DNA of 29,189 nucleotides from NCBI GenBank assembly GCA_900754515.1, contig CAAEDD010000153.1:1-29189 (forward strand). The letters run 5' to 3'. The position numbers were made by a program, and so were the translations under genes. This document shows positions 14,512 through 22,623 of this stretch, piece by piece. A model generated the notes under the pieces. That model did not search any database, was not told where the DNA came from, and saw only the letters and a program-made list of their open reading frames with translations. The stretch comes from an uncultured Oscillospiraceae bacterium. GTDB taxonomy: Bacteria; Bacillota; Clostridia; Oscillospirales; Oscillospiraceae. How positions within the stretch are numbered: position 1 is the stretch's first letter; each line of letters starts with the position of its first letter.

Positions 14512-16761
14512 CTACTCCAAAGGATCATTATCTGCATACACCGACACATCTGCAAAGCGTTTGTCCGTGCTGCACTGTATTATTATCTGGGACAGCAGGG
14601 CTCTAAGTCCAGTACCGGAAGATGCGGATACGGTAACCCTGTAGCGATAACGGTTATTTACCTTAACTACCGGCAAGGGGCTTGGCCCAAGAATGACTGC
14701 ACGGCCGCTCTTCCCCACCCTGTCATCCAGCCAGGCCTTTATATATCGGCAAGCTGAAACAACATGTTCTTCAACCTGACCGGAGACGCTTATTGCAAAG
14801 AGCTCGCTGAAAGGAGGCAGATTCTGAAGACGGCGCAGTTGGATCTCCGACTGATAAAAATCAAGATAATCCTGGCAGGCCGCCTGCTTAATAGTCTCAT
14901 TTTCCGGGGTGTAGGTCTGTATAATTGCCCTGCCGGGCTTAGAACCTCTTCCACTTCTCCCAACCACCTGAGTTATCAGGGAAAACGATCGTTCACTTGC
15001 CTTGTAGCTTCCTGCATAAAGGCTTTGATCTGCTGAAATAACGCCAACAAGAGTGACGTTTTCAAAATTAAGCCCCTTGGTAACCATTTGTGTACCCACC
15101 ATGATAGGGATACGCTCTTTTCTGAAGCGCTCAAATAACTCCTCATGGGAGCCCACAGGAGCCACAGCATCTGTGTCCATACGTATGACTTCAACTCCCG
15201 GGAAGAGCTGGTTTATTTCCTCTTCTATAAGCTGGGTACCAGCACCCACAAAATTCAGCGTCCCTCCGCACTCGGGGCAAGCCTGATCTAGCCACTTTGA
15301 GAAACCACAATAATGGCACATGAGGCGTCGATTATTGCTGTGGTATGTGAGCGACACGCTGCATCTGGGGCACTTGTAGGTGTAGCCGCACTCGCCGCAG
15401 CTTATAAGCTTATTGGCTCCGCGGCGGTTTATAAACAGAATACTCTGCTCTCCTCTGGAGATGTTCTCCTCCAACTCTTCTCTGAGCCGGGTACTGATGT
15501 TTCCGCCGTTTCCTCGGCGAAGCTCCCGCTTCATATCCACAATCTCCACTTCAGGGAGCATCATATCATTATATCTGTTTTTAAGCTCAAAGTAGGCATA
15601 CTGTCCGCTTTGAGCCTTATACATGCTGACTATGTCCGGCGTGGCCGAGCCAAGAAGCAGCAGAGCCCCTGCTCTAGCGCAGCGAAACTTGGCAACATCA
15701 CGGGCATTATAGCGTGGACTGTTCTCAGACTTGTAGGTCTCTTCCTGCTCCTCGTCGATTATAATTATACCCAGGTTTTCCGCCGGGGCAAACACAGCAC
15801 TTCTGGTGCCTATAGTCAGTCTGGCCTTTCCGGCCTTAATACGTTTCCACTCATCATAGCGCTCTCCAAGAGAGAGGCTGCTGTGGAGCACAGCCACATC
15901 ATCCCCAAAGTGGGAGGAAAAAGTCTGTATCATCTGAGGGGTCAACGCGATCTCCGGAACCAGCAGTATGGCACTCCTGCCACGGCTCAGCTGTTCCATA
16001 ATAAGATGAATATATACACTGGTTTTTCCACTGCCGGTAACACCAAAAAGCAGAGCGGCCCCGCTTTTCCCGGAACAGGCAAGAGCATTGATACCTTTAA
16101 ATACCTCTTCCTGTTCACCATTTAAAACCGGTAGAGGTTCAAGCTCTCCCACATGTATTTCCGGTCTGCGGTATGCCTCTCTGGAATATAGCTCAATAAG
16201 TCCGGCTTTCTGAAGAGCCTTCAGGCTCTGCCGTGACGCTCCTGTAAACTGCAGCAGTTCCCGGCTGGGCAGGGACTCGAAGCTGCACAACAGCTCCAGA
16301 AGATTTGCCTGTTGAGGGGAACGGCCTCTCTTGCTGGCGGCTATTGCGGACGCATCCTCTGGAGGAAGGCACAGCCTTGCCATTTCCAGAGTCTTGTCCC
16401 CCACCCTTCGGCGGCCTTCATTGTTGAACCAGAGCCCGGCGGGAAGCATGGCCTTGGCGGCGTCAAATACGGTACAGAAAAAGCGCTCTCGCATAAAGAG
16501 GGCGAGCTTAATCTGGTCCGGCGTCAGCACAGGCCTTTCATCAAGCACAGCTGTAATGGACTTTAGTTTTTCATAGTCGCTATGATCGCTTAGAGCAAGG
16601 ATAAGCCCCTCGCTGCGCCGGTTGCCCCGGGCAAAAGGCACATACACCCTGGTGCCGGGAAGAGCTTTTTCTTCCAGCTCTTCCGGGATCAAATAGTCAT
16701 ATGGCTTGTCCAGCCAGTATCTTGCGGCAGCCACCGCAACCTTTGCTACACGTCCGGACAT
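14512..16761 (-). CDS. priA: Primosomal protein N' (replication restart helicase PriA)
   Basis: PriA recognises stalled forks and reloads the replicative helicase. The 749-residue protein has the N-terminal 3'-DNA-binding and winged-helix parts (to about 210). The helicase core has Walker A GVTGSGKT and Walker B DEEQE, with Gln where the DEEH form has His. The zinc-binding insert holds eight cysteines in CGECGYTYKCPRC and CHYCG...CPECGG, followed by MVTKGLNFENVTLVG and QVVGRSGRG of motifs V and VI. ATG at 16761 has AAGGAG eight bases upstream. In Bacillus coaBC sits between rpoZ and priA; here the gap is only 37 bases, so coaBC must be elsewhere or absent. Confidence 0.97.
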   Translation of the reverse strand: MSGRVAKVAVAAARYWLDKPYDYLIPEELEEKALPGTRVYVPFARGNRRSEGLILALSDHSDYEKLKSITAVLDERPVLTPDQIKLALFMRERFFCTVFDAAKAMLPAGLWFNNEGRRRVGDKTLEMARLCLPPEDASAIAASKRGRSPQQANLLELLCSFESLPSRELLQFTGASRQSLKALQKAGLIELYSREAYRRPEIHVGELEPLPVLNGEQEEVFKGINALACSGKSGAALLFGVTGSGKTSVYIHLIMEQLSRGRSAILLVPEIALTPQMIQTFSSHFGDDVAVLHSSLSLGERYDEWKRIKAGKARLTIGTRSAVFAPAENLGIIIIDEEQEETYKSENSPRYNARDVAKFRCARAGALLLLGSATPDIVSMYKAQSGQYAYFELKNRYNDMMLPEVEIVDMKRELRRGNGGNISTRLREELEENISRGEQSILFINRRGANKLISCGECGYTYKCPRCSVSLTYHSNNRRLMCHYCGFSKWLDQACPECGGTLNFVGAGTQLIEEEINQLFPGVEVIRMDTDAVAPVGSHEELFERFRKERIPIMVGTQMVTKGLNFENVTLVGVISADQSLYAGSYKASERSFSLITQVVGRSGRGSKPGRAIIQTYTPENETIKQAACQDYLDFYQSEIQLRRLQNLPPFSELFAISVSGQVEEHVVSACRYIKAWLDDRVGKSGRAVILGPSPLPVVKVNNRYRYRVTVSASSGTGLRALLSQIIIQCSTDKRFADVSVYADNDPLE

Positions 16762-16798
16762 AAATGCTTCTCCTTGCCTGAAGAGGATCTGTTCTTAA

Positions 16799-16993
16799 TC
16801 AATGCTTATCAATACTGAGCTTGCCGGTGTACACCTCATCTATGGCAATGGACACTGCCTTCTTATCCAGTGGGATCTGTTTTTCTTCGGCTTCCGCGGA
16901 AATGGTGCGGGCTCTTCTTGCCACCAGGTTAACAAGCTGATAACGGCTGCCGATTTTCTCTACCAGATCGGCTACGGGGGGATAAAGCATCAT
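16799..16993 (-). CDS. rpoZ: DNA-directed RNA polymerase omega subunit
   Basis: The 64-residue product MMLYPPVADLVEKIGSRYQL continues with NLVARRAR and AIDEVYTGKLSI, the conserved core of omega, which helps fold and stabilise the beta-prime subunit. Length is usual for Clostridia. Two adjacent ATG codons (16993 and 16990) follow GGAG by seven and ten bases; either may be used. It follows gmk by 50 bases, as in other Firmicutes. Confidence 0.95.
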   Translation of the reverse strand: MMLYPPVADLVEKIGSRYQLVNLVARRARTISAEAEEKQIPLDKKAVSIAIDEVYTGKLSIDKH

Positions 16994-17043
16994 AACAATT
17001 CTCCAATCTGCCGCTTATGGCCGCGGCAAGCCAATTAAACAAT

Positions 17044-17637
17044 TTATTTTAAATAATCCATTCTATCTGCGGCGCGGCAATGCTCCGCCATCATTATGGC
17101 CGAAAGCTCCTTTGCTGCCCGTTCCGCATCGTCATTGATGATAATGTAATCGTAAAAGTCGGCTTCCTTATATTCCTGTTTGGCCCGGATAAGCCTTGCC
17201 TCTATTGCCCTGGGAGTATCGGTACCCCGGCCCTTGAGCCGTCGCTCCAGCTCGTCAAGAGAAGGTGGAATAATAAAAACCTTCACCGAGTCCGGTTTCT
17301 TCTCATTCACCTGCCTGGCACCCTGGACCTCAATGTCCAAAATCACATTCATGCCGGCCGCCAGCTTTTCCTCTACATATGCCCTGGGGGTACCATAGGA
17401 ATTGGCCACATATTCGGCGTGCTCCAACAGTTCGTCATTTTCCACCATTTCCTTGAATCTGTCAAGGTCAACGAAGAAATATTCCTTGCCGTCCACTTCA
17501 CCGGGTCTCGGCTTACGTGTAGTCACGGAGGTAGAAAAACAGACATCGTCCCTGCCTTCCATAGCTTTGAACACAACCGTACTTTTTCCCGCCCCTGAAG
17601 GACCGGAAATAACAAAAAGCTTACCCTTCTCTTTCAT
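17044..17637 (-). CDS. gmk: Guanylate kinase
   Basis: Gmk phosphorylates GMP to GDP, a step for GTP, dGTP and (p)ppGpp supply. The 197-residue product has the P-loop GPSGAGKST near residues 11-19. It also has the GMP-binding TRKPRPGEVDGKEYFFV, ILDIEVQGARQV, and the lid and C-terminal parts FIIPPSLDELERRLKGRGTD and ADFYDYIIINDD. All are standard. Its ATG lies inside the end of remA (17 shared bases) behind GGGGG, so the two genes are translationally linked. Confidence 0.97.
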   Translation of the reverse strand: MKEKGKLFVISGPSGAGKSTVVFKAMEGRDDVCFSTSVTTRKPRPGEVDGKEYFFVDLDRFKEMVENDELLEHAEYVANSYGTPRAYVEEKLAAGMNVILDIEVQGARQVNEKKPDSVKVFIIPPSLDELERRLKGRGTDTPRAIEARLIRAKQEYKEADFYDYIIINDDAERAAKELSAIMMAEHCRAADRMDYLK

Positions 17638-17887
17638 TGTTTTCCCCCTCTGTTTTTTCCTCGCATCTGTCTGCTATCACATCCGGCGTCAAGGCCGAGA
17701 GAACAACGTTTCCGCTGTCCATTATGATTACGGATTTTGTGCTTCTGCCAAAAGAGGCATCAATTAAAAGGCCCTTCTCCCTAGTCTCCTGGACCATTCT
17801 CTTGATAGGTGCAGATTCCGGACTCACTATGGAAACTATCTTCCCGGCAGATACCAGGTTGCCGAAGCCTATACTTACAAGTTTCAT
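17621..17887 (-). CDS. remA: RemA/DUF370 family extracellular matrix regulator
   Basis: The 88-residue protein carries the compact RemA core: LVSIGFGNLV, VSPESAPIKR, GLLIDASFGR and KSVIIMDSGNVVLSAL. In Bacillus subtilis RemA is a DNA-binding activator of biofilm matrix and osmoprotection genes that forms ring-like oligomers. In Clostridia the targets are largely unknown. The first ~73 residues are the conserved domain, followed by an acidic tail (CEEKTEGENNEREG) that overlaps the gmk start. ATG at 17887 has AGGTGG six bases upstream. The yicC-remA-gmk order is conserved across Firmicutes. Confidence 0.94.
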   Translation of the reverse strand: MKLVSIGFGNLVSAGKIVSIVSPESAPIKRMVQETREKGLLIDASFGRSTKSVIIMDSGNVVLSALTPDVIADRCEEKTEGENNEREG

Positions 17888-17897
17888 CCGGCACCAC

Positions 17898-18776
17898 CTA
17901 TTCTATATTCTGTATCTGCTCTCTTATCTTTTCTATCTCGGATTTAAGGTCGACAACAACATGGGCTATATTGGAGTTCTGACATTTGGAGCCGATGGTA
18001 TTGGCTTCCCTGTTGAATTCCTGAATGAGAAAGTCTATCTTACGTCCGGTGGGAGAGCTTCCGGATATCATTGTTTTCAGCTGAGACATATGGCTGCGAA
18101 GCCTCACAGTCTCCTCGTCCACTGCAATGCGGTCTGCAAATATTGCAGCCTCGGCCAGAATACGATTTTCATCTATCCCGGCGCTGCCCAGCACCTCAGC
18201 CATTTTGCACTCAAGCCTGGCTCTGTAATCGGCCAGAGTCTTGGGGCTCTCCTGCTCCACCACAGTCACCAGGGAGTCTATGGTCTCCAGCTTGGAAAGT
18301 ACGTCGTCCCTGAGCTTTTCTCCCTCCCGCAGCCGCATGGAGTCAAAATCGTTCAGCGCTTCTTCGACAATTGCAATTATCCCGGCGGTAATGGCCTCTG
18401 AGTCCATATCCTTCTTCTCCACCGAAAGCACATCCGGGAAGCGGCAAATGCTCATGGCGGTCATGTCGTTGGGCAGTCCATACTCAGCCGAAATGCTTTT
18501 TATGGCGTCCATGTATCCTTTTAGAAGCGGCTCGTTGATCTTCACCGTCATATCACCGGCGGAGGATGAATCCACACTGACAAAAACGTCTACCTTACCC
18601 CGACTGATGTGCCGCTGCACGGCAGACTTGATTCCGTCTTCAGCAAACATGAAACTTCTGGGCAAGCGCACCGACGTGTCAAGATATCTGTTGTTCACAC
18701 TCTTCAGTTCAACGCCGATCTCCAGGCCCTCCCCAGAGCCCTTTGCCCCGCCATATCCGGTCATACTCTTTATCAT
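17898..18776 (-). CDS. yicC: YicC/YloC family endoribonuclease
   Basis: The 292-residue protein starts MIKSMTGYG, the family signature, and has the VNNRYLD block near residue 28. Its C-terminal DUF1732-type region reads IDFLIQEFNREANTIGSKCQN, followed by the conserved IAHVVVDLKSEIEKIREQIQN. Members of this family are endoribonucleases involved in mRNA and small-RNA turnover. Its ATG overlaps the stop of the upstream RseC-like gene in TAATG, and it lies directly before remA. Confidence 0.95.
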   Translation of the reverse strand: MIKSMTGYGGAKGSGEGLEIGVELKSVNNRYLDTSVRLPRSFMFAEDGIKSAVQRHISRGKVDVFVSVDSSSAGDMTVKINEPLLKGYMDAIKSISAEYGLPNDMTAMSICRFPDVLSVEKKDMDSEAITAGIIAIVEEALNDFDSMRLREGEKLRDDVLSKLETIDSLVTVVEQESPKTLADYRARLECKMAEVLGSAGIDENRILAEAAIFADRIAVDEETVRLRSHMSQLKTMISGSSPTGRKIDFLIQEFNREANTIGSKCQNSNIAHVVVDLKSEIEKIREQIQNIE

Positions 18777-19201
18777 TATTTGTCCCCCGTTTCCGCCAGC
18801 TGGATAATATCAAAAGTGATCTCCTTATCTTTACCCTTCTTGATGCGCTGACTCATTACCACTATAGCCGCGCCCAATACAAGTCCGGCAAAAGCAGCTG
18901 CAACACAGACGCCCTCAGATGCGCCGGCCACATAGGCCAGCACATAGCCCAGCAAAGTCAAAATCATGGGGAACACGTAGACAAGCAAAGCTGCCTTATA
19001 AATAGTGGAGGACTTACTCTGGATTATGACACGCTGCCCGGGCCTGGCTCCCACCAAGTTTCTGGCCGCTGTCTTCAGCTGGCTCTGAAATATGCAGCTT
19101 TCACAGCTGCCGCAATTTCCGCCGCAGGCTGTAGTCCTGGCCACCGCAACTTCCGCCATGTTATCCGGCAGAAGTTTTGTAACTACTGCATCTTGTGTCA
19201 T
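18776..19201 (-). CDS. RseC/SoxR-reducing system family membrane protein
   Basis: The 141-residue protein has a soluble N-terminus with cysteines C26, C30, C33 and C36 in ACGGNCGSCESC, which could bind an Fe-S cluster or serve as redox thiols. Two hydrophobic helices follow at about 68-90 and 95-116, then a basic loop (SQRIKKGKDK). This is the RseC layout. RseC proteins in proteobacteria accompany Rnf or SoxR-reducing systems, and Clostridia have many orphan copies. No rnf gene is present here, so the partner is unknown. The start overlaps the cdaR stop by four bases (ATGA), and the stop overlaps the yicC start, so it is fixed inside the operon. Confidence 0.88.
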   Translation of the reverse strand: MTQDAVVTKLLPDNMAEVAVARTTACGGNCGSCESCIFQSQLKTAARNLVGARPGQRVIIQSKSSTIYKAALLVYVFPMILTLLGYVLAYVAGASEGVCVAAAFAGLVLGAAIVVMSQRIKKGKDKEITFDIIQLAETGDK

Positions 19202-20439
19202 CCGCTCACCTTTCTTATCTCAATGGATACACTGTATTCTCCCAGGGCCCCTACATCTGTATAGCCGTCAACATATATTTTGACAGGAGCCATGTAGGTT
19301 CCGGTGGATTCGTCAAAGTCTGTCAGGTCTGCCACTGCCCTGATATTATCCGCCTTTATCTGGGACAGCAGCTCCTCCTTACCTCGAAGCTTAACATTAA
19401 GGCTCTCAGAAAGTATGTTAGCCTCATATCCGGCAGTATTGTTGATATAGGAAATGTTGCTAACTTTAAAGTCCTTGGTGGTAAGTCCAGTGATTTCTAT
19501 GGTCACCTTGGCCTCGGTCTCTCCGGTAATATTCCTCAGGCCGTTGTCCAAAGGAATCGTATACACATCACTGAAGGTGCTTGTAAAGTCCGTCAGGTCT
19601 ATTGTGTCTAGGACTATACGGTTCATCCCTTCCAGCAGCTCAGAGTCACCTGCCAACATAAGTGTGGAAGGCTCAATGGTTACTTTGGTGTTTGCCGCGG
19701 TGGCGCCGGCCCCCTCAATGATATTGACGTCCAGCTTCACTTCCTTCAGGTCAAGCACCGGAAGTGTGGCGGTGACAACATCAGTGGAGAAGGTTATACC
19801 CGTGTTGGACAGGGGCATTCCGCCCTCATCCATCAAGGTAAATCCGGTTTCAACCTTGTAGGTACTGTCCACAACTCCGTCGCCAAAAGTAACCCATGCA
19901 TAGGATACATCTTTAATATACGCTTCCGCACCGGTAATCACGATCGTGGACGGCTCAAACACCGGCATTTCTGCCGTGTACCCCTCTGCAAGCTCCCCGT
20001 CAAAGCTGCCTCTCACCTGTATGGTCTTAGATACCTGCGGAGAAACCATAAAGTTTATGGTTTCAGGTGTCTTCCTTATTTCCTTGATACTGCTTGTATC
20101 CGTACCGTCAGGATAGTTTATGACATACTGCTTGGATGTATATGCAGAACGTGTTATTGTACTGACATCAATAACTGCAGTTATGGAATCTGAGTCCCAT
20201 GAACCTATGATTCTTCTCGGCCCCTCAAGTACTACCGTGACAGTATTGGTATCCATGTCGGTTATGACCATGTTCCGGCTGTCTCTTAAAATGTCTTCGC
20301 CTTCGATCTCAACTTTTACTCCACGAAATACCTGAGTTATTACTTCCTTGTCCACACTGGACATATATATCCATAGGGTTATGGATGCGAGAAGAGAAAC
20401 TATCATCCAGAATGCCCTGCTGTCATAGAGTTTTTTCAT
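19198..20439 (-). CDS. cdaR: CdaR (YbbR-domain) regulator of diadenylate cyclase
   Basis: The 413-residue protein has an N-terminal membrane anchor (about residues 9-26, FWMIVSLLASITLWIYMSS). Four YbbR-type beta domains spread over the extracytoplasmic remainder, with recurring patterns such as VEIEGEDIL near 44, VRGSFDGELAEGY near 143, LDVNIIEGAGATAANT near 234 and VKLRGKEELLSQI near 352. CdaR binds the membrane part of CdaA and tunes c-di-AMP production, probably in response to the wall. It follows cdaA by 26 bases and has GGAG before its ATG. The usual third gene, glmM, is missing downstream; an RseC-like gene takes its place. Confidence 0.93.
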   Translation of the reverse strand: MKKLYDSRAFWMIVSLLASITLWIYMSSVDKEVITQVFRGVKVEIEGEDILRDSRNMVITDMDTNTVTVVLEGPRRIIGSWDSDSITAVIDVSTITRSAYTSKQYVINYPDGTDTSSIKEIRKTPETINFMVSPQVSKTIQVRGSFDGELAEGYTAEMPVFEPSTIVITGAEAYIKDVSYAWVTFGDGVVDSTYKVETGFTLMDEGGMPLSNTGITFSTDVVTATLPVLDLKEVKLDVNIIEGAGATAANTKVTIEPSTLMLAGDSELLEGMNRIVLDTIDLTDFTSTFSDVYTIPLDNGLRNITGETEAKVTIEITGLTTKDFKVSNISYINNTAGYEANILSESLNVKLRGKEELLSQIKADNIRAVADLTDFDESTGTYMAPVKIYVDGYTDVGALGEYSVSIEIRKVSG

Positions 20440-20465
20440 CGTATTATTTCTCCAAAAATTTCAGT

Positions 20466-21305
20466 TCAAAACAGCTTCTTGATAAGGTTCTTTATGTTCC
20501 TCTTGTCCTGTTCGTTTTCTTCCTGGATCAGTTCACTGTGAAGGAGCTTATCCAGCATCGGCTCGGTCAGGTGGCGCTTGAGCATGCCGTCCATAGCTAC
20601 GGATATGGAGCCGCTCTCCTCAGATACGATTATTACCACGGCGTCGGACTGTTCGCTAAGTCCAATGCCGGCCCGGTGGCGCATGCCCAATTCTTTGCTC
20701 AGATTTGTACTCTGGGTCAGGGGCAGAACGCAGCCTGCCGCTGCTATTCTGCCCTCTCTGAGTATCATTGCCCCATCATGGAGTGGGGCCTTGTTGTAAA
20801 AAATATTCTCTATCAGCTCCGCCGTAGTATCCGCGTTAATGATCGTACCGGTACTCATTATATTGCTTAGTTTTACACTGCGCTCGAAGATAATAAGGGC
20901 GCCGGTTCTGGAGGCGGACATGTCTTTACAAGCCAAAACGGTCTGATTAATGGCCGTATCCATTGTTGTTGTTGATGCAGACTTTCCTGAATGGATGCTG
21001 CTGCCCATACGCTCCAGCAGCCGCCGAAGCTCAGGTTGAAACAAAATGAGCAGTGCAATAAGTCCAAGTTCAACAGCTTTGCGAAGCAGGTTGTTGATCA
21101 TAGTCAATTTAAATACTTCAGACAGCCACAGCACTACCAGAAGTATCAGCAGTCCCTGAGCCAGGTTATAGGAATTTGTTTTGCGCAGGAACCAGATCGC
21201 CTTATATATGAGGTAGGCAACTATTATTATATCAATAAAATCGGACACGCCGATAGTAAGCAGGTAGTTTATCCATCCGCTTATTGCGTTGCTCAGTGCA
21301 TTCAT
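20466..21305 (-). CDS. cdaA: Diadenylate cyclase CdaA (c-di-AMP synthase)
   Basis: CdaA joins two ATP into cyclic di-AMP, the messenger for potassium and osmolyte balance and wall stress in Firmicutes. The 279-residue protein has three N-terminal membrane helices (about 13-37, 47-63, 73-90), then the DAC domain. Catalytic marks are DGA (177-179) in APLHDGAM and RHR (209-211) in GMRHRAGIGLSE. Length and layout are those of CdaA/DacA rather than DisA or CdaS. It is the first gene after a strong-looking promoter and probably heads the long operon down to rsgA. GGAG lies about eight bases before its ATG. Confidence 0.97.
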   Translation of the reverse strand: MNALSNAISGWINYLLTIGVSDFIDIIIVAYLIYKAIWFLRKTNSYNLAQGLLILLVVLWLSEVFKLTMINNLLRKAVELGLIALLILFQPELRRLLERMGSSIHSGKSASTTTMDTAINQTVLACKDMSASRTGALIIFERSVKLSNIMSTGTIINADTTAELIENIFYNKAPLHDGAMILREGRIAAAGCVLPLTQSTNLSKELGMRHRAGIGLSEQSDAVVIIVSEESGSISVAMDGMLKRHLTEPMLDKLLHSELIQEENEQDKRNIKNLIKKLF

Positions 21306-21330
21306 ATTGCTTTCTCCATAAAAATAGTGG

Positions 21331-21365
21331 TAGATCCGGTTACTAGATCCGACTGCAAATCAGTC
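21331..21365 (-). repeat. Direct repeat and small hairpin in the cdaA leader
   Basis: The eight-base word TAGATCCG occurs twice, at 21331-21338 and 21344-21351, 13 bases apart. Next to it GACTG-caaat-CAGTC (21351-21365) forms a five-base-pair hairpin. Both lie in the predicted ~70-base untranslated leader of the cdaA operon. A regulatory role is only a possibility. Confidence 0.4.
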
Positions 21366-21380
21366 TATACCTATTAGAGT

Positions 21381-21409
21381 ATTATATAACAAAATAAGGA
21401 AAAAGGCAA
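21381..21409 (-). promoter_or_regulatory. Sigma-A promoter for the cdaA operon
   Basis: TTGCCT (21409-21404), a 17-base spacer and a perfect TATAAT (21386-21381). The start point would be near 21374, leaving a leader of about 70 bases before the cdaA ATG. It is the only good vegetative promoter I found before the sporulation genes at 7 kb, so much of the gene train may depend on it. Confidence 0.75.
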
Positions 21410-21426
21410 CATTATTAGCTGTGTCC

Positions 21427-22536
21427 CTATAGTAAATCTTTTATGAATTGGCAGCAGGCATCCACTTCCGTTTCTGTATTAAAGGGCGAAAAGCTAAAGC
21501 GTACAGTACCGGTATCCAAAGTTCCGGCGCTGCGGTGAGCATAGGGGGAACAGTGCAGTCCTGTCCTTACGCATATCCCGTTTTTACTCAGCGAGGCAGC
21601 CATATCTTCACAGTTAAGTTTACTGCTTCTCACTGACAATACCCCACTTTGGCAGATGCAGTCTTTTGTATAAAGTTTAAGGCTGTCAATTTCTTTCAAG
21701 CTCTCGGTCATTCTTCTCAAAAGCCTTGTATCATGCTCACTTATCTCTTCCGTACCCTTTCTGCGAATATAGCGTATTCCTTCCAGCAGCCCTGCTATAC
21801 CGCACACATTGTGTGTCCCGGCCTCCAGGCGGTCGGGCAGATATTCCGGCATATGCTGGGCTATGCTGTCCGTACCTGATCCTCCGCTGAGCAGCGGCTC
21901 ACAGGCTTTTGCGCAGATGAGAATGCCTGTGCCCTGGGGTCCAAACAGTCCCTTGTGTCCCGGCATAGCTATATATTCCGCATTCAGGCGCATGTAATCC
22001 AGCTCCAACACCCCGGCAGACTGGGAAGCATCCACTATTAAAGGTACTTGGTAATTGCGGCAAAGTTCTGCAATCTCATATATCGGCAGTATAAAACCAA
22101 AAACATTTGACACATGGGTGCATACAGCAATTTCTGCCCATGGCAGTTCTTTCTCAAAGGCTGCCAGCATACCTTCACTGTCAAAAAGAGGCGAAGAAGC
22201 CACATGTATATCCGCTCCCCTGGCTGCCAGTGGTCTTGTAACTGAATTGTGTTCGTATCCGGATACCACTACCTTTGTGCCTGAATGTACAAGGCTGTTT
22301 ATCGCAATATTTAGCCCATGGGTGGCATTCATTGTAAACACTATCTGTTCCGGCTCCGGGACATTGAACAGCCCGGCTGCCTCCATGCGGCAGTCAAAAA
22401 CCGTTTTAGCTGCCCTCATCGCCGGCTCATGAGCACCCCTGCCCGGGCTGGCCATGGTCTGCATTGCGTTAAGCACTGCCCGGCTTACGGCCGTAGGTTT
22501 TATCATTGTCGTTGCTGCATTGTCCAGATATATCAC
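21427..22536 (-). CDS. Class V aminotransferase / cysteine desulfurase family protein
   Basis: This 369-residue fold-type I PLP enzyme resembles NifS/IscS-type desulfurases. It has IYLDNAATT at its start, an ATHGLN substrate/PLP contact, VDASQSAG with the PLP-binding aspartate, and the Schiff-base lysine K195 in MPGHKGLFGPQGTG. The loop cysteine C329 in RTGLHCSPYAH is expected to carry the persulfide or selenium. I place the start at GTG 22536 with GGGAG six bases upstream, which gives the family's usual MIYLDNAATT. An ATG at 22611 would add 25 residues that match nothing and lacks a close ribosome binding site. The upstream DUF3343 gene is a typical companion, which points to sulfur or selenium mobilisation rather than general Fe-S assembly. 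Confidence 0.9.
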   Translation of the reverse strand: MIYLDNAATTMIKPTAVSRAVLNAMQTMASPGRGAHEPAMRAAKTVFDCRMEAAGLFNVPEPEQIVFTMNATHGLNIAINSLVHSGTKVVVSGYEHNSVTRPLAARGADIHVASSPLFDSEGMLAAFEKELPWAEIAVCTHVSNVFGFILPIYEIAELCRNYQVPLIVDASQSAGVLELDYMRLNAEYIAMPGHKGLFGPQGTGILICAKACEPLLSGGSGTDSIAQHMPEYLPDRLEAGTHNVCGIAGLLEGIRYIRRKGTEEISEHDTRLLRRMTESLKEIDSLKLYTKDCICQSGVLSVRSSKLNCEDMAASLSKNGICVRTGLHCSPYAHRSAGTLDTGTVRFSFSPFNTETEVDACCQFIKDLL

Positions 22537-22623
22537 GAGGCTCTCCCTTCTGCCGCTGAGAACATGGCTCACGCTCCGTTCCATCCAGCGGCAGACAGAG
22601 AGAGCTTTCATAGTGTATTAAAC

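Noticed and set aside
13720..14757. Plus-strand frame of 345 codons
   Set aside because: It is antisense to fmt, def and the end of priA; long only because of codon bias on the true strand.
16994..17043. Possible promoter TTGTTT-17-CATAAG and small GC hairpin between gmk and rpoZ
   Set aside because: Both boxes are weak and the spacing within the operon needs no extra promoter.
22537..22611. ATG start adding 25 residues to the desulfurase-like enzyme
   Set aside because: There is no close ribosome binding site, and the GTG at 22536 gives the conserved IYLDNAATT start.
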